From Streptomyces sp. CB02400 (GTDB lineage Bacteria; Actinomycetota; Actinomycetes; Streptomycetales; Streptomycetaceae), in contig NZ_LIWB01000001.1 in assembly GCF_001905725.1 (NCBI RefSeq), positions 803,871 through 867,870 on the forward strand: DNA of 64,000 nt, written 5' to 3'. Under the pieces are notes generated by a model that was not told the DNA's origin, searched no databases, and was given only the letters and a program-made list of their open reading frames with translations. Positions within the stretch are counted from its first letter, which is position 1, and every line of letters begins with the position of its first letter. Below, in pieces: positions 24,058-32,853 of the stretch. The position numbers were made by a program, and so were the translations under genes.

Positions 24058-24923
24058 TGACCACCATCGACCACGCGGTCCGGCCCACCGCCGACCGGAC
24101 CCGTCGCAGGGTCAGCCGCACCCTGCTGTACGTCTTCCTGATCGCCCTGCTGCTGGTCTTCGCGGTGCCGCTCCTGTGGGCCCTGTCGGCGTCCTTCAAG
24201 GACCGCGCCGACATCTTCAGCTACCCGCCCGAGCTGTTTCCGTCGCCGGGGACGCTGGCCAACTACCGCGGCCTGCTTGACGGCAATCCGTTCTGGAGCT
24301 GGCTGCTGACCAGCACGGTGGTCGCCCTCATCTCCACCGTGGCCTCGGTCCTGCTGTGCGCGCTGGCCGGCTTCGCCTTCGCCAAGTACCGCTTCCGGGG
24401 CAAGAACGCCCTGTTCACCATCATGTTCAGCTCGCTGGCCGTCCCGTTCGCGGTGATCGTCGTCCCGCTGTTCATCATGGTCGCCAAGGCCCACTTGACC
24501 ACCCCGTACTTCGCCCTCGTCGTCCCCTGGGTGGCCCCCGCCTTCGGCATCTTCATGATGCGCCAGTTCGTCGAACAGTCCGTCCCCGACGCCCTGCTGG
24601 ACGCTGCCCGCGTCGACGGGTGCACCGAGTTCGGGCTCTTCTGGCGCATCGTGCTGCCCCTGCTGCGGCCGGCCCTGGGGGCGCTTGGCGTGTGGTCCTT
24701 CCTCAACAGCTACAACAGCCTCATCTGGCCGCTGATCGTGGTCAGTGACCCCGGCGACTACACCCTCCCGCTGGGCCTGCAGGCCATCTTCGCCGCCACC
24801 GGCCGCCAGTACGACCTGGTACTCGCCGGTGCCGTGCTCGCGGCGATCCCGAGCCTGGTGGTCTTCTTCGTGCTGCGCAAGCAGCTCCTCGAAGGACTCA
24901 CCGCAGGCGCCGTCAAGAGCTGA
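24057..24923 (+). CDS. Sugar ABC transporter permease 2 (MalG-like)
   Basis: A 288-residue membrane protein with six transmembrane helices and the EAA loop ALLDAARVDGCTEFGLFWRI. It ends with the basic tail KQLLEGLTAGAVKS usual for MalG-type permeases (GLTAGAVK is a family hallmark). TGATGA joins it to the preceding permease. Confidence 0.93.
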   Translation: MTTIDHAVRPTADRTRRRVSRTLLYVFLIALLLVFAVPLLWALSASFKDRADIFSYPPELFPSPGTLANYRGLLDGNPFWSWLLTSTVVALISTVASVLLCALAGFAFAKYRFRGKNALFTIMFSSLAVPFAVIVVPLFIMVAKAHLTTPYFALVVPWVAPAFGIFMMRQFVEQSVPDALLDAARVDGCTEFGLFWRIVLPLLRPALGALGVWSFLNSYNSLIWPLIVVSDPGDYTLPLGLQAIFAATGRQYDLVLAGAVLAAIPSLVVFFVLRKQLLEGLTAGAVKS

Positions 24924-24943
24924 TCCACCCGTGCCCGGTCAGG

Positions 24944-24977
24944 CGCGCGGACCTACCAGCCAGGGGGAGTCCGCGCG
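24944..24977 (+). terminator. Hairpin between permease and GH53 genes
   Basis: Nine-bp perfect inverted repeat (CGCGCGGAC / GTCCGCGCG) with a 16-nt loop, 20 bp after the permease stop. It may end or attenuate the uptake operon before the galactanase gene, which has its own GAGGAG ribosome site. Confidence 0.55.
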
Positions 24978-25044
24978 TCCGGCCCGGCCTGCCCACCCCG
25001 GCCGGACGAGCCGGGTAGGTACCCCACATTGAGGAGCTGTTCCT

Positions 25045-26646
25045 GTGCGTATCCGCAAGAGAACTGCCATAGCGATCGCCGCCGGCCTGGTGCTCCCGGC
25101 GGCCACGCTCGCCAGCGCTTCCGCCAGCGCGAATGCGGGCGACCCCAACCTCCTGGCGAATCCCGGCTTCGAGAGCGGACTGACCGGCTGGAGCAACATC
25201 GGCACCAACAACTCGGCCTACAGCCAGTCCACAAGCACCCACAGCGGACAGACCGCTCTCGGCCACGGCAAGAAGGGCCAGTGGTCGGTGAACACGGTGC
25301 AGACGCTCACCGGCCTGTCCAAGGGCACCTACACGCTCTCCGCCTGGATCAAGAACGACGGAGTGACCTCCGCCGGCCTGCAGGCGTACTCCTGCGGCGA
25401 CAGCTCCCAGAGCCTCGACCTGCCCAAGTCCGCACAGTGGACCCGGGTGACGCTCAGCGTCTCGGTGCTCAGCCCGTCGTGCACTGTCGGCATCTGGTCC
25501 AACTCCCAGCAGGGCCGGCTCTACGCCGACGACTTCTCCTTCACCCGTGTCACACCCGGCTCGGGCGGCGCGATGGCGGTCGGCGGTGACATCACCTACC
25601 GGCGGATGAACGCCGCCGCCGGCGCCCAGTACGCGGACAGCGCCGGCAACAAGAAGGACGTGCTCGACGTCCTCGCCCCCGAGGGCTTCAACCTGGCCCG
25701 CATCCGCGTCTACAACAAGCCGGGCGCCTTCGTGACCGTCGACGGCGAGCGCTATCAGCTCCAGCCCGGCTGGCAGGACATCAACGACGCGGTGGCGAAC
25801 GCCAAGGACGCCAAGGCGCGGGGGATGCAGGTCCTGCTGTCCTTCCACTACAGCGACTTCTGGACCAACCCCGCCCTGCAGATCAGGCCCGAGGACTGGG
25901 CCGGCTTCTCCCAGAGCCAGCTCGAGCAGGCGATCTACGACTTCACGGCCGCCTCGGTCCAGAAGATGAAGAACGCGGGCGTCACACCCGAGTACGTCTC
26001 CATCGGCAACGAGATCAACAACGCCCTCGCCGACGTGGACCGCTGGACCACCCCGGCCCAGTACTTCGCGCTGCTGCAGTCGGCCTCGAAGGCGGTGAAG
26101 GACACCTCCCCGACCAGCAAGACCGTCATCCATCTCACCACCCCGGGGCGCGACCTCTACCAGGGCTGGATCAACGACGCCAAGACGTACGGCCTGGACT
26201 ACGACATCATGGGCGTATCGCTGTATCCGTTCTGGACGGACATGTCGATCGCGTCCCTGGCCAACTTCGCGAGCTGGGTGGGCTCGGCGAGCGGCAAGCC
26301 GGTCATGGCGATGGAGACCGGCTATCCCTTCACCCTCGAGCCGAACGGCGCGAGCGAAACGACCCTGATCGAGAAGAACACCCTCGACCCGGACGGTCCC
26401 GAGAACTACGGCGCCACCCCTGAGGGGCAGCTGCGGTGGACGCAGGAGTTCTTCCGCGCCATGCACAACACGGGCAAGGTGGTGGGGATCTCGTACTGGG
26501 ACCCGATCGCGATCGACTTCGCCGACGGAGCCGACCCCAACGGCTGGGTCGTCGGCGGCGACAACGAGGTCGAGGACACCTCCTTCTTCGACTACAACCA
26601 GACGCACAAGGCGCTGCCCAGCCTGAGCGCGTTCCGCACCTGGTAG
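25045..26646 (+). CDS. Secreted GH53 endo-beta-1,4-galactanase with N-terminal carbohydrate-binding module
   Basis: A 533-residue secreted enzyme. The signal peptide (RIRKRTAIAIAAGLVL...) is cleaved near ASANA at residue 31. Residues 34-170 form a jelly-roll CBM (NLLANPGFESGLTGWSN start, LYADDFSFTRV end). The GH53 domain (about 180-530) has the acid/base Glu323 in SIGNEINNAL and the nucleophile Glu424 in MAMETGYPF, plus ISYWDPIAID. It depolymerises beta-1,4-galactan (type I arabinogalactan) outside the cell to oligosaccharides for the adjacent transporter. GTG start with GAGGAG 8 nt upstream. Confidence 0.95.
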   Translation: MRIRKRTAIAIAAGLVLPAATLASASASANAGDPNLLANPGFESGLTGWSNIGTNNSAYSQSTSTHSGQTALGHGKKGQWSVNTVQTLTGLSKGTYTLSAWIKNDGVTSAGLQAYSCGDSSQSLDLPKSAQWTRVTLSVSVLSPSCTVGIWSNSQQGRLYADDFSFTRVTPGSGGAMAVGGDITYRRMNAAAGAQYADSAGNKKDVLDVLAPEGFNLARIRVYNKPGAFVTVDGERYQLQPGWQDINDAVANAKDAKARGMQVLLSFHYSDFWTNPALQIRPEDWAGFSQSQLEQAIYDFTAASVQKMKNAGVTPEYVSIGNEINNALADVDRWTTPAQYFALLQSASKAVKDTSPTSKTVIHLTTPGRDLYQGWINDAKTYGLDYDIMGVSLYPFWTDMSIASLANFASWVGSASGKPVMAMETGYPFTLEPNGASETTLIEKNTLDPDGPENYGATPEGQLRWTQEFFRAMHNTGKVVGISYWDPIAIDFADGADPNGWVVGGDNEVEDTSFFDYNQTHKALPSLSAFRTW

Positions 26647-26659
26647 AACGCGCCTGATC

Positions 26660-26702
26660 ACGAGCCGGCCGGGGAGGACTGCCACGCCCCTGGCCGGCTC
26701 GT
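26660..26702 (+). terminator. Hairpin terminator after the galactanase gene
   Basis: Arms ACGAGCCGGCC (26660-26670) and GGCCGGCTCGT (26692-26702) pair perfectly; GGGG/CCCC inside the loop can extend the stem. Confidence 0.7.
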
Positions 26703-26792
26703 CACATTCGGACCGCGCCGACGCAGGATCTCGGCCGTTGAAGAAGCACTCCATCACGCACCCCCCGCCCGTAGTCGCAAGGAACTTGCGCC

Positions 26793-27782
26793 GTGCCGCT
26801 CACCGACCTGCCCCTGGGCCAGCTCCGCGTCTACGACGCCGCTCTCGCGGAGTCCTCCGGCTTCGACGCCTTCTGGCAGGACACCCTCGCCCAGGCGCGC
26901 GCCGCCGCCGAGCCGCACCCCACCGTTCACCCCGGTCCACAGCACTCTCTCACCGCCGTCGACGTGTACGACGTCCGGTTCCCCGGCTGGCGCGGCCGAC
27001 CCGTGGCCGCGTGGCTGCTGCTGCCGCACGGCGCCAAGGAACCGCTGCCCACCGTCGTCACGTACATCGGCTACAGCGGCGGGCGTGGACTGCCGACGGA
27101 CCATCTCCTCTTCCCCTGCGCCGGTTATGCGCAGCTCGTCGTCGACAGCCGCGGCCAAGGGCACGACACCCCCGACCACGGGGAAGGCCCCGGCACCCAG
27201 TGGGTCGAGGGCTTCATGACGCGCGGCATCGACGACCCCCGCCACCACCACTACTGCCGCCGCCTGATCACCGACTGCGTACGCGCCGTGGACTGCGCCC
27301 CCGGCCTGCCGCACGTCGACGCCGACCGCATCGTGGTGCAGGGCGCCAGCCAGGGTGGTGGGCTCGCCCTGGCCGTCGCGGGCCTCGCCGGCGAGCAGGT
27401 CGCCACCCTCTGGTGCGACGTGCCGTTCCTGTGCCACTTCCGCCGGGGCGCCGACATCGCCAGCGACGGGCCGTACGTCGAACTCGCCCGGTACCTGTGC
27501 CTGCACACGCGGGATCAGCCCGAGCGCGCCTTCGCCACTCTGAACCACTTCGACGGGGTGCACTTCGCCGCCCGCGCCACCGCTCCTGCGCTGTTCAGCG
27601 TCGGGCTGATGGACCCGGTCTGCCCGCCCTCCACGATCTACGCCTCGTACAACCGCTACGCGGGCCTGAAGGACATCCGCGTCTGGCCGTACGGCGACCA
27701 CGGCGGCGGGTACGGGTCGTCGTCCGGCGAACACCTGCACTGGCTTCGGCACACGGGGCTGTCCCCTCTCAAGGTCTCCTGA
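26793..27782 (+). CDS. CE7-family carbohydrate (acetylxylan/cephalosporin C-type) esterase
   Basis: A 329-residue alpha/beta hydrolase of exactly CE7 length. It has the signature RGQGHDTPDH near residue 120, nucleophile Ser186 in GASQGGG, Asp274 in GLMDPVCPPST and His303 in YGDHGGG. CE7 enzymes are cytoplasmic and deacetylate imported oligosaccharides; here acetylated pectic galactan fragments are the likely substrate. GTG start at 26793 with AAGGAAC upstream. It is the last plus-strand gene before the convergent minus-strand catabolic operon. Confidence 0.92.
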   Translation: MPLTDLPLGQLRVYDAALAESSGFDAFWQDTLAQARAAAEPHPTVHPGPQHSLTAVDVYDVRFPGWRGRPVAAWLLLPHGAKEPLPTVVTYIGYSGGRGLPTDHLLFPCAGYAQLVVDSRGQGHDTPDHGEGPGTQWVEGFMTRGIDDPRHHHYCRRLITDCVRAVDCAPGLPHVDADRIVVQGASQGGGLALAVAGLAGEQVATLWCDVPFLCHFRRGADIASDGPYVELARYLCLHTRDQPERAFATLNHFDGVHFAARATAPALFSVGLMDPVCPPSTIYASYNRYAGLKDIRVWPYGDHGGGYGSSSGEHLHWLRHTGLSPLKVS

Positions 27783-27840
27783 TCGGCCTGCCTGCGCTGT
27801 GCGGGCCCGGTCGTGGCGGTCCGGTGCTGAGGCAACACAA

Positions 27841-27900
27841 CGAGCGGCGGGCCCGTCCACACGACACCAACAACGTCGTAGTGGACGGACCCGCCGCTCG
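27841..27900. terminator. Long bidirectional hairpin terminator in the middle of the galactan island
   Basis: Twenty-bp arms at 27841-27860 and 27881-27900 with a single G-U type mismatch and a 20-nt loop. It separates the convergent esterase and lactonase genes. Confidence 0.88.
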
Positions 27901-27914
27901 CGCGGTCCGTCGCG

Positions 27915-28814
27915 TCAACCGGCCAGGGATGCGGCGGCGCCGGCCGTGACCGGAGCAGTGGCCGTGCAGGAGGCGCGGAGCACGGCGCCGTCCCACGGGC
28001 CCGGCTCGGCCAGCCCGTACGTGGCTGTCGTGACGATGAGGTGCTCTCCGGTCAGGCAGACAGCGGTGGGTTGTTGGGCGGGAACGTCCAGGGTCTGCAG
28101 CAGCTGACCCTCGGGGCTGTAGCGGCGGATCTGGCTGCCGCCCCAGATCGCCGACCAGATACAGCCGTCGGAATCGACCGCCATCCCGTCCGGGCTGCCG
28201 TCCTTGGTGGCGACGCGGAACACCAGGCGCCGGTCGGACAGATCACCGGTCTGCGGGTCGACGCGGAATGCCTCCACTGTGCCCACCGCGGAGTCGGCGA
28301 GATAGAGGATGTCGCCGTCCGGGCTGAAGACCGGCCCGTTGGGAACGGTCAGCCCGTCCAAGACGCAGGTCACCGAGCCGTCCTTGTTCCACCTGTGCAG
28401 CGCGCCGGCGCCGGGTGTGGCGTCGTAGGCCATGGTGCCGGCCCACATGCGCCCGGCGGAGTCGCAGACCGCGTCGTTCATACGCTGCGGGCCGCCGGCC
28501 TGAGGCGTGACCGGGGTCGTGCGGACGATCTGCCCGCCCTCGTCGAGGACGGCGAAGGCCATGCCGGTGGCAGCGGCCCAGCCGCGAGGGCCAGGGCTGT
28601 CCAGCGGAGCGACCGCGCCCAACGGCTGTCCCAGATGCGCCAGTTCCACCAGGGAGCTGTCCTCGTGCGCGGGCAACTGCACGAGTTTCCCGGCGAGGAT
28701 GTCGACGAGGACCACGCTGCCATCGGACAGCAGACGCGGTCCTTCGCCGAGTTCCAGACGGTCGGACGTGACGGGTGCGAAGGTGCCGACCAGCTGGTGG
28801 GTGGACACGGCCAT
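27915..28814 (-). CDS. SMP-30/gluconolactonase-family sugar lactonase (galactonolactonase by context)
   Basis: A 299-residue six-bladed beta-propeller. Metal-site motifs include LGEGPRLLSDGSVVLVDI near the start, NDAVCDSAGRMWAGTMA near residue 115, VPNGPVFSPDGDILYLADS near 160 and SPDGMAVDSDGCIWSA near 210. The family opens aldonolactones to aldonic acids using a divalent metal. Between a kinase/aldolase/dehydratase set and beta-galactosidase genes, galactono-lactone is the probable substrate. ATG 28814 with GAAAGG upstream; last gene of the minus-strand catabolic operon. Confidence 0.9.
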   Translation of the reverse strand: MAVSTHQLVGTFAPVTSDRLELGEGPRLLSDGSVVLVDILAGKLVQLPAHEDSSLVELAHLGQPLGAVAPLDSPGPRGWAAATGMAFAVLDEGGQIVRTTPVTPQAGGPQRMNDAVCDSAGRMWAGTMAYDATPGAGALHRWNKDGSVTCVLDGLTVPNGPVFSPDGDILYLADSAVGTVEAFRVDPQTGDLSDRRLVFRVATKDGSPDGMAVDSDGCIWSAIWGGSQIRRYSPEGQLLQTLDVPAQQPTAVCLTGEHLIVTTATYGLAEPGPWDGAVLRASCTATAPVTAGAAASLAG

Positions 28815-28903
28815 GTGACGACCTTTCAAGACGGGGAGGAAGGAAAACTCGGCTCACCAGGTGCCGGGCGGGCTCGGCTTCGGCTTGCGCGTGACGGGCA
28901 GGC

Positions 28904-29866
28904 TCAGCGCACGGTCGCGCCGGGCGCCGCGTCCAGGAGGGAGAGTTCGTCGCGGTGGGGCAGCCCTTCCCAGTCGCCGGGAGTGGCGACGGCGAATGCG
29001 GCGGTGCGGGTGGCCCGGTGCAGCCGCTGTTCGGGCGACAGTTCGTCCAGGACGCCGGAGAGGTATCCGGCGCAGAACGCGTCGCCGGCGCCCACCGTGT
29101 CGGCCACGGGCACCGGGTGGGCCGGAGTGTGCACGCCCTGGTCGGCGCGGAGATACAGGTCCGCGCCCTGGGCGCCCCGCTTGACCACGACCTCCCGTAC
29201 GCCCCGGGCGAGCAGCTCGGCCACCCGATCATGCTCCGGCGTACCGGGCTCTCCGGCGATCAGGGGCAGCTCGTCGTCGGAGGCGATGACGATGTCGATC
29301 AGACCGAGCAGCGGGCGCAGCGCGGCCGAGGCGGCCGCGGTATCCCACAGGCGGGTGCGGTGGTTCACGTCGAAGGACACGGTCCAGCCGTGCTCGGCGG
29401 CGTATCCGGCCGCAGTCCGCACGCTCTCCAGCGGTCCGGGGCCCAGGGCGCAGGTGATGCCGGTCAGATGCAGCAGGCGCGCTCCGGCTGCCAGGGCGCT
29501 CTTCACATGCGGTGGCTGCATGCGGGACGCGGCGGATCCGGCGCGCCAGTAGTGCACGCGGGCCAGATCGGCGACCCGGCGCTCACGCATCAGGGACCCG
29601 GTGGGAGCGTCGGGATCGGTGGTGGCATGGTCCACGTGCACGCCTTCGCCGCGCAGGGTCCGCAGGATCATCCGGCCGGGTTCGTCGGCTCCGAGGCGGC
29701 CGGCCCAGCCCACGTGGTGTCCCAGGCGGGCCAGGCCCACTGCGACGTTGGACTCCGCGCCCGCGACCGCCGTACGGGCCTGGCCGCCCGAGGTCAGCGC
29801 ACCGTCCACCTGGAACGAGAGCATCGTCTCGCCGAACGTCAGGGCATCGAGTGGCGCGGCGTTCAC
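28904..29866 (-). CDS. PfkB-family sugar kinase (2-keto-3-deoxy-galactonate kinase by context)
   Basis: A 320-residue ribokinase-fold enzyme. It has FGETMLSF at the N-terminus, GAESNVAVGLARLG (substrate-binding glycine motif) and the PfkB signature 2 DTVGAGDAFCAGYLSG with the catalytic Asp. PfkB KDG kinases of this type phosphorylate 2-keto-3-deoxy sugar acids. Its GTG overlaps the stop of the aldolase gene (GTGA), so the pair is coupled, which is the normal partnership in the oxidative galactose pathway. Confidence 0.9.
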   Translation of the reverse strand: MNAAPLDALTFGETMLSFQVDGALTSGGQARTAVAGAESNVAVGLARLGHHVGWAGRLGADEPGRMILRTLRGEGVHVDHATTDPDAPTGSLMRERRVADLARVHYWRAGSAASRMQPPHVKSALAAGARLLHLTGITCALGPGPLESVRTAAGYAAEHGWTVSFDVNHRTRLWDTAAASAALRPLLGLIDIVIASDDELPLIAGEPGTPEHDRVAELLARGVREVVVKRGAQGADLYLRADQGVHTPAHPVPVADTVGAGDAFCAGYLSGVLDELSPEQRLHRATRTAAFAVATPGDWEGLPHRDELSLLDAAPGATVR

Positions 29867-30507
29867 GCGTCGGCTCCCGCCGCGCACACGGTCAGGAACT
29901 CCCGGGCCCGGACCCGCAACTGGGCCAGGTCCCCGCCCTGCGCGGCATCACCGAGCAGGGGCGAGCCCACGCCCACGGCGACGGCTCCCGCGGCGAAGTA
30001 GGCCCGGGCCGCCTCGGCATCCACGCCGCCCACCGGTACGAACGGCATGTCGGGCAGAGGGTCGCGCAGCGCGCGCAGATAGGCGGGGCCGCCTATGGAG
30101 GCGGGGAACAGCTTGACCGCGGCGGCACCGGACCGCATCGCGGCCACCGCCTCCGTCGGTGTGAGCGCACCGGCCAGCACGGGCACGCCGAGCGCGACCG
30201 CGTGCTCGAAACCCTTGTCCAGGGCCGGCGTCACCATCCACCGGGCTCCCGCGTCCCGGGCCCGCAGAGCGTCCTGCTCGGTGACAACCGTTCCCGCACC
30301 GATGACGGCGTCGCTGCCGATTTCCTCGACGGCTTGCGTGATGACCGCCTCGGCACCGGGCGTCGTCAACGAAATCTCGATCAGGCGCACGCCCTCCTGG
30401 GCGAGCGCCAGCACGCTGGCCAGCGCGGCCTTGGGGTCGCTGCCGCGCACGATGGCCACCAGCCGGTCGCGGCGCAGTTCGCGGGTGAAGTCGATGTGGG
30501 TCAGCAT
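29863..30507 (-). CDS. 2-keto-3-deoxy-6-phospho-(galacto/glucon)ate aldolase, KDPG/KDPGal type
   Basis: A 214-residue class I aldolase of the KDPG family. It has the substrate-binding Glu in LIEISLTTPGA, IGAGTVVTEQDALRARDAGA, and the Schiff-base lysine in AAAVKLFPAS; the phosphate site is VPVGGVDAEAARAYFAAGA. It splits the phosphorylated keto-deoxy acid to pyruvate and glyceraldehyde-3-phosphate. KDPGal specificity is inferred from the adjacent galactonate dehydratase. GGAG lies 8-9 nt before the ATG. Confidence 0.93.
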   Translation of the reverse strand: MLTHIDFTRELRRDRLVAIVRGSDPKAALASVLALAQEGVRLIEISLTTPGAEAVITQAVEEIGSDAVIGAGTVVTEQDALRARDAGARWMVTPALDKGFEHAVALGVPVLAGALTPTEAVAAMRSGAAAVKLFPASIGGPAYLRALRDPLPDMPFVPVGGVDAEAARAYFAAGAVAVGVGSPLLGDAAQGGDLAQLRVRAREFLTVCAAGADA

Positions 30508-30595
30508 CAGTTGTTCTCCGTGATACTTGGCGAGGGCGAGGGCTGGAGCGGGGGATGAGACAAGTCCGGGGATGGGCCCAGGGGCAAGGGGCAGG

Positions 30596-31741
30596 TCACC
30601 ATTCGGCGAAGGAGCCGTCGGTGTGACGCCACAGCGGGCTCCGCCAGTCCGGCGCGCTGTCGTTCGCGCGACGTACGGCCTGCTCGTCGACCTCGATGCC
30701 CAGGCCCGGACCCACGGGCCGGTTGATGTGGCCCTGGTCGAACCGGAAGACCGTGGGGTCGACCAGATAGTCCAGGACCTCTGCGCCGGCGTTGTAGTGG
30801 ATGCCGATGCTCTGTTCCTGGATGAGGAAGTTCGGCGTGCTGAAGGCGACCTGGAGACTGGAGGCGAGCGAGATCGGGCCCAGCGGGCAGTGCGGGGCAA
30901 GGAGCACATCGAAGGTCTCGGCCAGCGACGCCATGCGCCGCACCTCCGAGATGCCTCCCGCATGGGAGAGATCGGGCTGCAGGACGGCGATGCCGGCCTG
31001 CAGGGCGGGCAGGGCGTCGGTACGGGAGAAGAGCCGCTCACCCGTGGCGATGGGCACGGGCGAGGCCGACACGACGTCCTGAAGACGGTGCGCGTGCTCC
31101 GGGAGGACGGGCTCCTCGACGAACAGCGGGTGCAGCGCGGCGAGTTCGGGCAGCACGCGGCGGGCACTGGCGGTGGTGAACCGGCCATGGAAGTCGATCG
31201 CGAAGTCCCGGTCGGGCCCGAGGACGTCGCGCGCGATCCGGGCCCGCTCGACCACGGCGTGCACTTCCCCCGCGGTGGCCAGCTTCCCGGTCCGCCCGCT
31301 GGCGTTCATCTTGACCGCCGTAAAACCGGCCTCGACCTGCGCCTGGAGGGCCTCGGCGATCTCACCGGGTTCGTCGCCGCCCACCCAGCTGTAGGCGCGT
31401 ACACGGTCACGCACCGGGCCGCCGAGCAGCACATGGACCGGCACGTCGAGGGCCTTGCCCGCGATGTCCCACAGGGCCTGGTCGATACCGGCGACGGCAC
31501 TCGACAGGATCGGGCCGCCCCGATAGAAGGTGCCCTTGGTCATGGTCTGCCAGTGGTCCTCGATACGCATCGGGTCCTGACCGACGAGGTACTCGGCGAG
31601 TTCGTGCACGGCCGTGCGGACGGTGGCGGCCCGGCCTTCCACCACCGGCTCGCCCCAGCCCACCACACCGTCATCGGTCTCGATCCGGCAGAACAGCCAG
31701 CGAGGCGGCACGGCGAAGGTCTCAACCCGGGTGATTTTCAA
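30596..31741 (-). CDS. dgoD: D-galactonate dehydratase (enolase/mandelate-racemase superfamily)
   Basis: A 381-residue member of the enolase superfamily. It begins KITRVETFAVPPRWLFCRIE, as DgoD proteins do. Catalytic positions are visible: FAIDFHGRF and FVEEPV and IATGERL for the metal-binding Asp/Glu/Glu, and APHCPLGPI carrying the catalytic His. It dehydrates D-galactonate to 2-keto-3-deoxy-galactonate. The start is a TTG: at 31741 it has GGAG 9 nt upstream and matches the family N-terminus; TTG 31756 would add five residues. Confidence 0.92.
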   Translation of the reverse strand: MKITRVETFAVPPRWLFCRIETDDGVVGWGEPVVEGRAATVRTAVHELAEYLVGQDPMRIEDHWQTMTKGTFYRGGPILSSAVAGIDQALWDIAGKALDVPVHVLLGGPVRDRVRAYSWVGGDEPGEIAEALQAQVEAGFTAVKMNASGRTGKLATAGEVHAVVERARIARDVLGPDRDFAIDFHGRFTTASARRVLPELAALHPLFVEEPVLPEHAHRLQDVVSASPVPIATGERLFSRTDALPALQAGIAVLQPDLSHAGGISEVRRMASLAETFDVLLAPHCPLGPISLASSLQVAFSTPNFLIQEQSIGIHYNAGAEVLDYLVDPTVFRFDQGHINRPVGPGLGIEVDEQAVRRANDSAPDWRSPLWRHTDGSFAEW

Positions 31742-31808
31742 GGGAGATGGCTCCAAAACAGGGAACTGAGATTAAAGGAAGACGAGGTACGGCGGGGATG
31801 CCGGCCGC

Positions 31809-32585
31809 TCACGAGGAGTTCTTCAGTACGCTCCAGCCACCGTCGACGACGAGGGAGGCGCCCGTCACGAAGGACGCGTCGTCGCTGACGAGGAAGGCGA
31901 TGGCGGCGGCGACCTCCTCGGGTCGGCCCAGGCGGCCCGTAGCGGTCTCGGCGGCGCTGGCCCGCCGGTCGTCCTCATCGATGGCGTCCCAAGCCTGGGT
32001 CAGGACCGGGCCGGGCAGCACGCTGTTCACACGGACCTGCCCGCCGTACTCGACCGCCAACTGCCGTGCCAGGCCGGTCAATCCGGCCTTCGCGGCCGCG
32101 TACGCGGGACGTCCGGGCAGACCGACCAGCGCGTGCACGGACGACACCAGCACGACGCTTCCGTCCGTCGCGCGGAGGTCGTCGAGGCAGGCTCGCACGC
32201 CGAGAAACGATCCGCTCAAGGTCACGGCGAGCTGCCGGTTCCACTGCTCGGCGCTGATCTCATGGGCCGGTGCCACCTGGACCGTGTAGGCGTTGCTGAC
32301 CAGGGCCCGAATCGGACCGAACGCCTGGCGCGCTGCCTTGGCCGTCCTGGCCCAGGAGGACTCGTCGGCGACATCGCAGTAGTGGAACAGTGCCTCGCCG
32401 CCGTCCTTCCGGATGCCGGCGGCCACGGCCTCGCCGGCCTCGGCATCGATGTCGGCGAGGACCACGCTGGCGCCCTCGGAGGCGAGACGTCGGGCCGTGG
32501 CCGCCCCGATCCCGGAGGCGGCTCCGGTGACGAGCGCGCACCGGTCGCTGAGGCGTTCCGAGGGGGATACCCGTGCGGGAAGCAT
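31809..32585 (-). CDS. SDR-family dehydrogenase (galactose 1-dehydrogenase by context)
   Basis: A 258-residue classical SDR with cofactor motif TGAASGIG (residues 20-27), ADIDAEAG acidic strand suggesting NAD preference, VSNAY in place of NNAG, Ser of VLVSSVHALVG and the YAAAK catalytic pair. It ends VDGGWSVLKNSS. As first gene of the catabolic operon with dehydratase, aldolase, kinase and lactonase, it most likely oxidises galactose to galactonolactone. The assignment rests on context; sequence alone shows an NAD-dependent sugar or alcohol SDR. AGGAG lies 8 nt upstream of ATG 32585. Confidence 0.85.
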   Translation of the reverse strand: MLPARVSPSERLSDRCALVTGAASGIGAATARRLASEGASVVLADIDAEAGEAVAAGIRKDGGEALFHYCDVADESSWARTAKAARQAFGPIRALVSNAYTVQVAPAHEISAEQWNRQLAVTLSGSFLGVRACLDDLRATDGSVVLVSSVHALVGLPGRPAYAAAKAGLTGLARQLAVEYGGQVRVNSVLPGPVLTQAWDAIDEDDRRASAAETATGRLGRPEEVAAAIAFLVSDDASFVTGASLVVDGGWSVLKNSS

Positions 32586-32620
32586 GGAGACGACTCCTGT
32601 GGCTGAGGCAGCAACGATGA

Positions 32621-32727
32621 CGTCATTAAATATTAATTATCCATGCGGGCCAAGAGGTGCGTCGGCTTCGGCCGGGGGTGATGGTGGTCGGGGGTGGCTT
32701 CTCTGATCGGAAATTATGAATTAACGT
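32621..32727. promoter_or_regulatory. Divergent regulatory region with two AT-rich operator-like sites
   Basis: On one side, CGTCATTAAATATTAATTAT (32621-32640) contains TTAA-ATA-TTAA and lies 36 bp upstream of the SDR start. On the other, AATT-ATG-AATT (32712-32722), followed by AACGTGCC, shares AATTATGAAT with the site in front of the GH35 operon. Both are strikingly AT-rich for this genome and probably bind the GntR regulator. Confidence 0.55.
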
Positions 32728-32853
32728 GCCACCGTCGTGGGCTGAGACCGCCGACCAGCCGCCCACGCCCGTGTGCCGCACTGCCCTCGGTTTCGCCACG
32801 TTAGGGCGTCTCCGCGGCCTCCCCTCACCGTCACCGACCACGAAGCGGACGAG

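Noticed and set aside
28904..31741. Reading the kinase/aldolase/dehydratase set as an Entner-Doudoroff (gluconate) operon
   Set aside because: The dehydratase is an enolase-superfamily DgoD type, not Edd, and the surrounding enzymes are all galactan- or galactose-directed.
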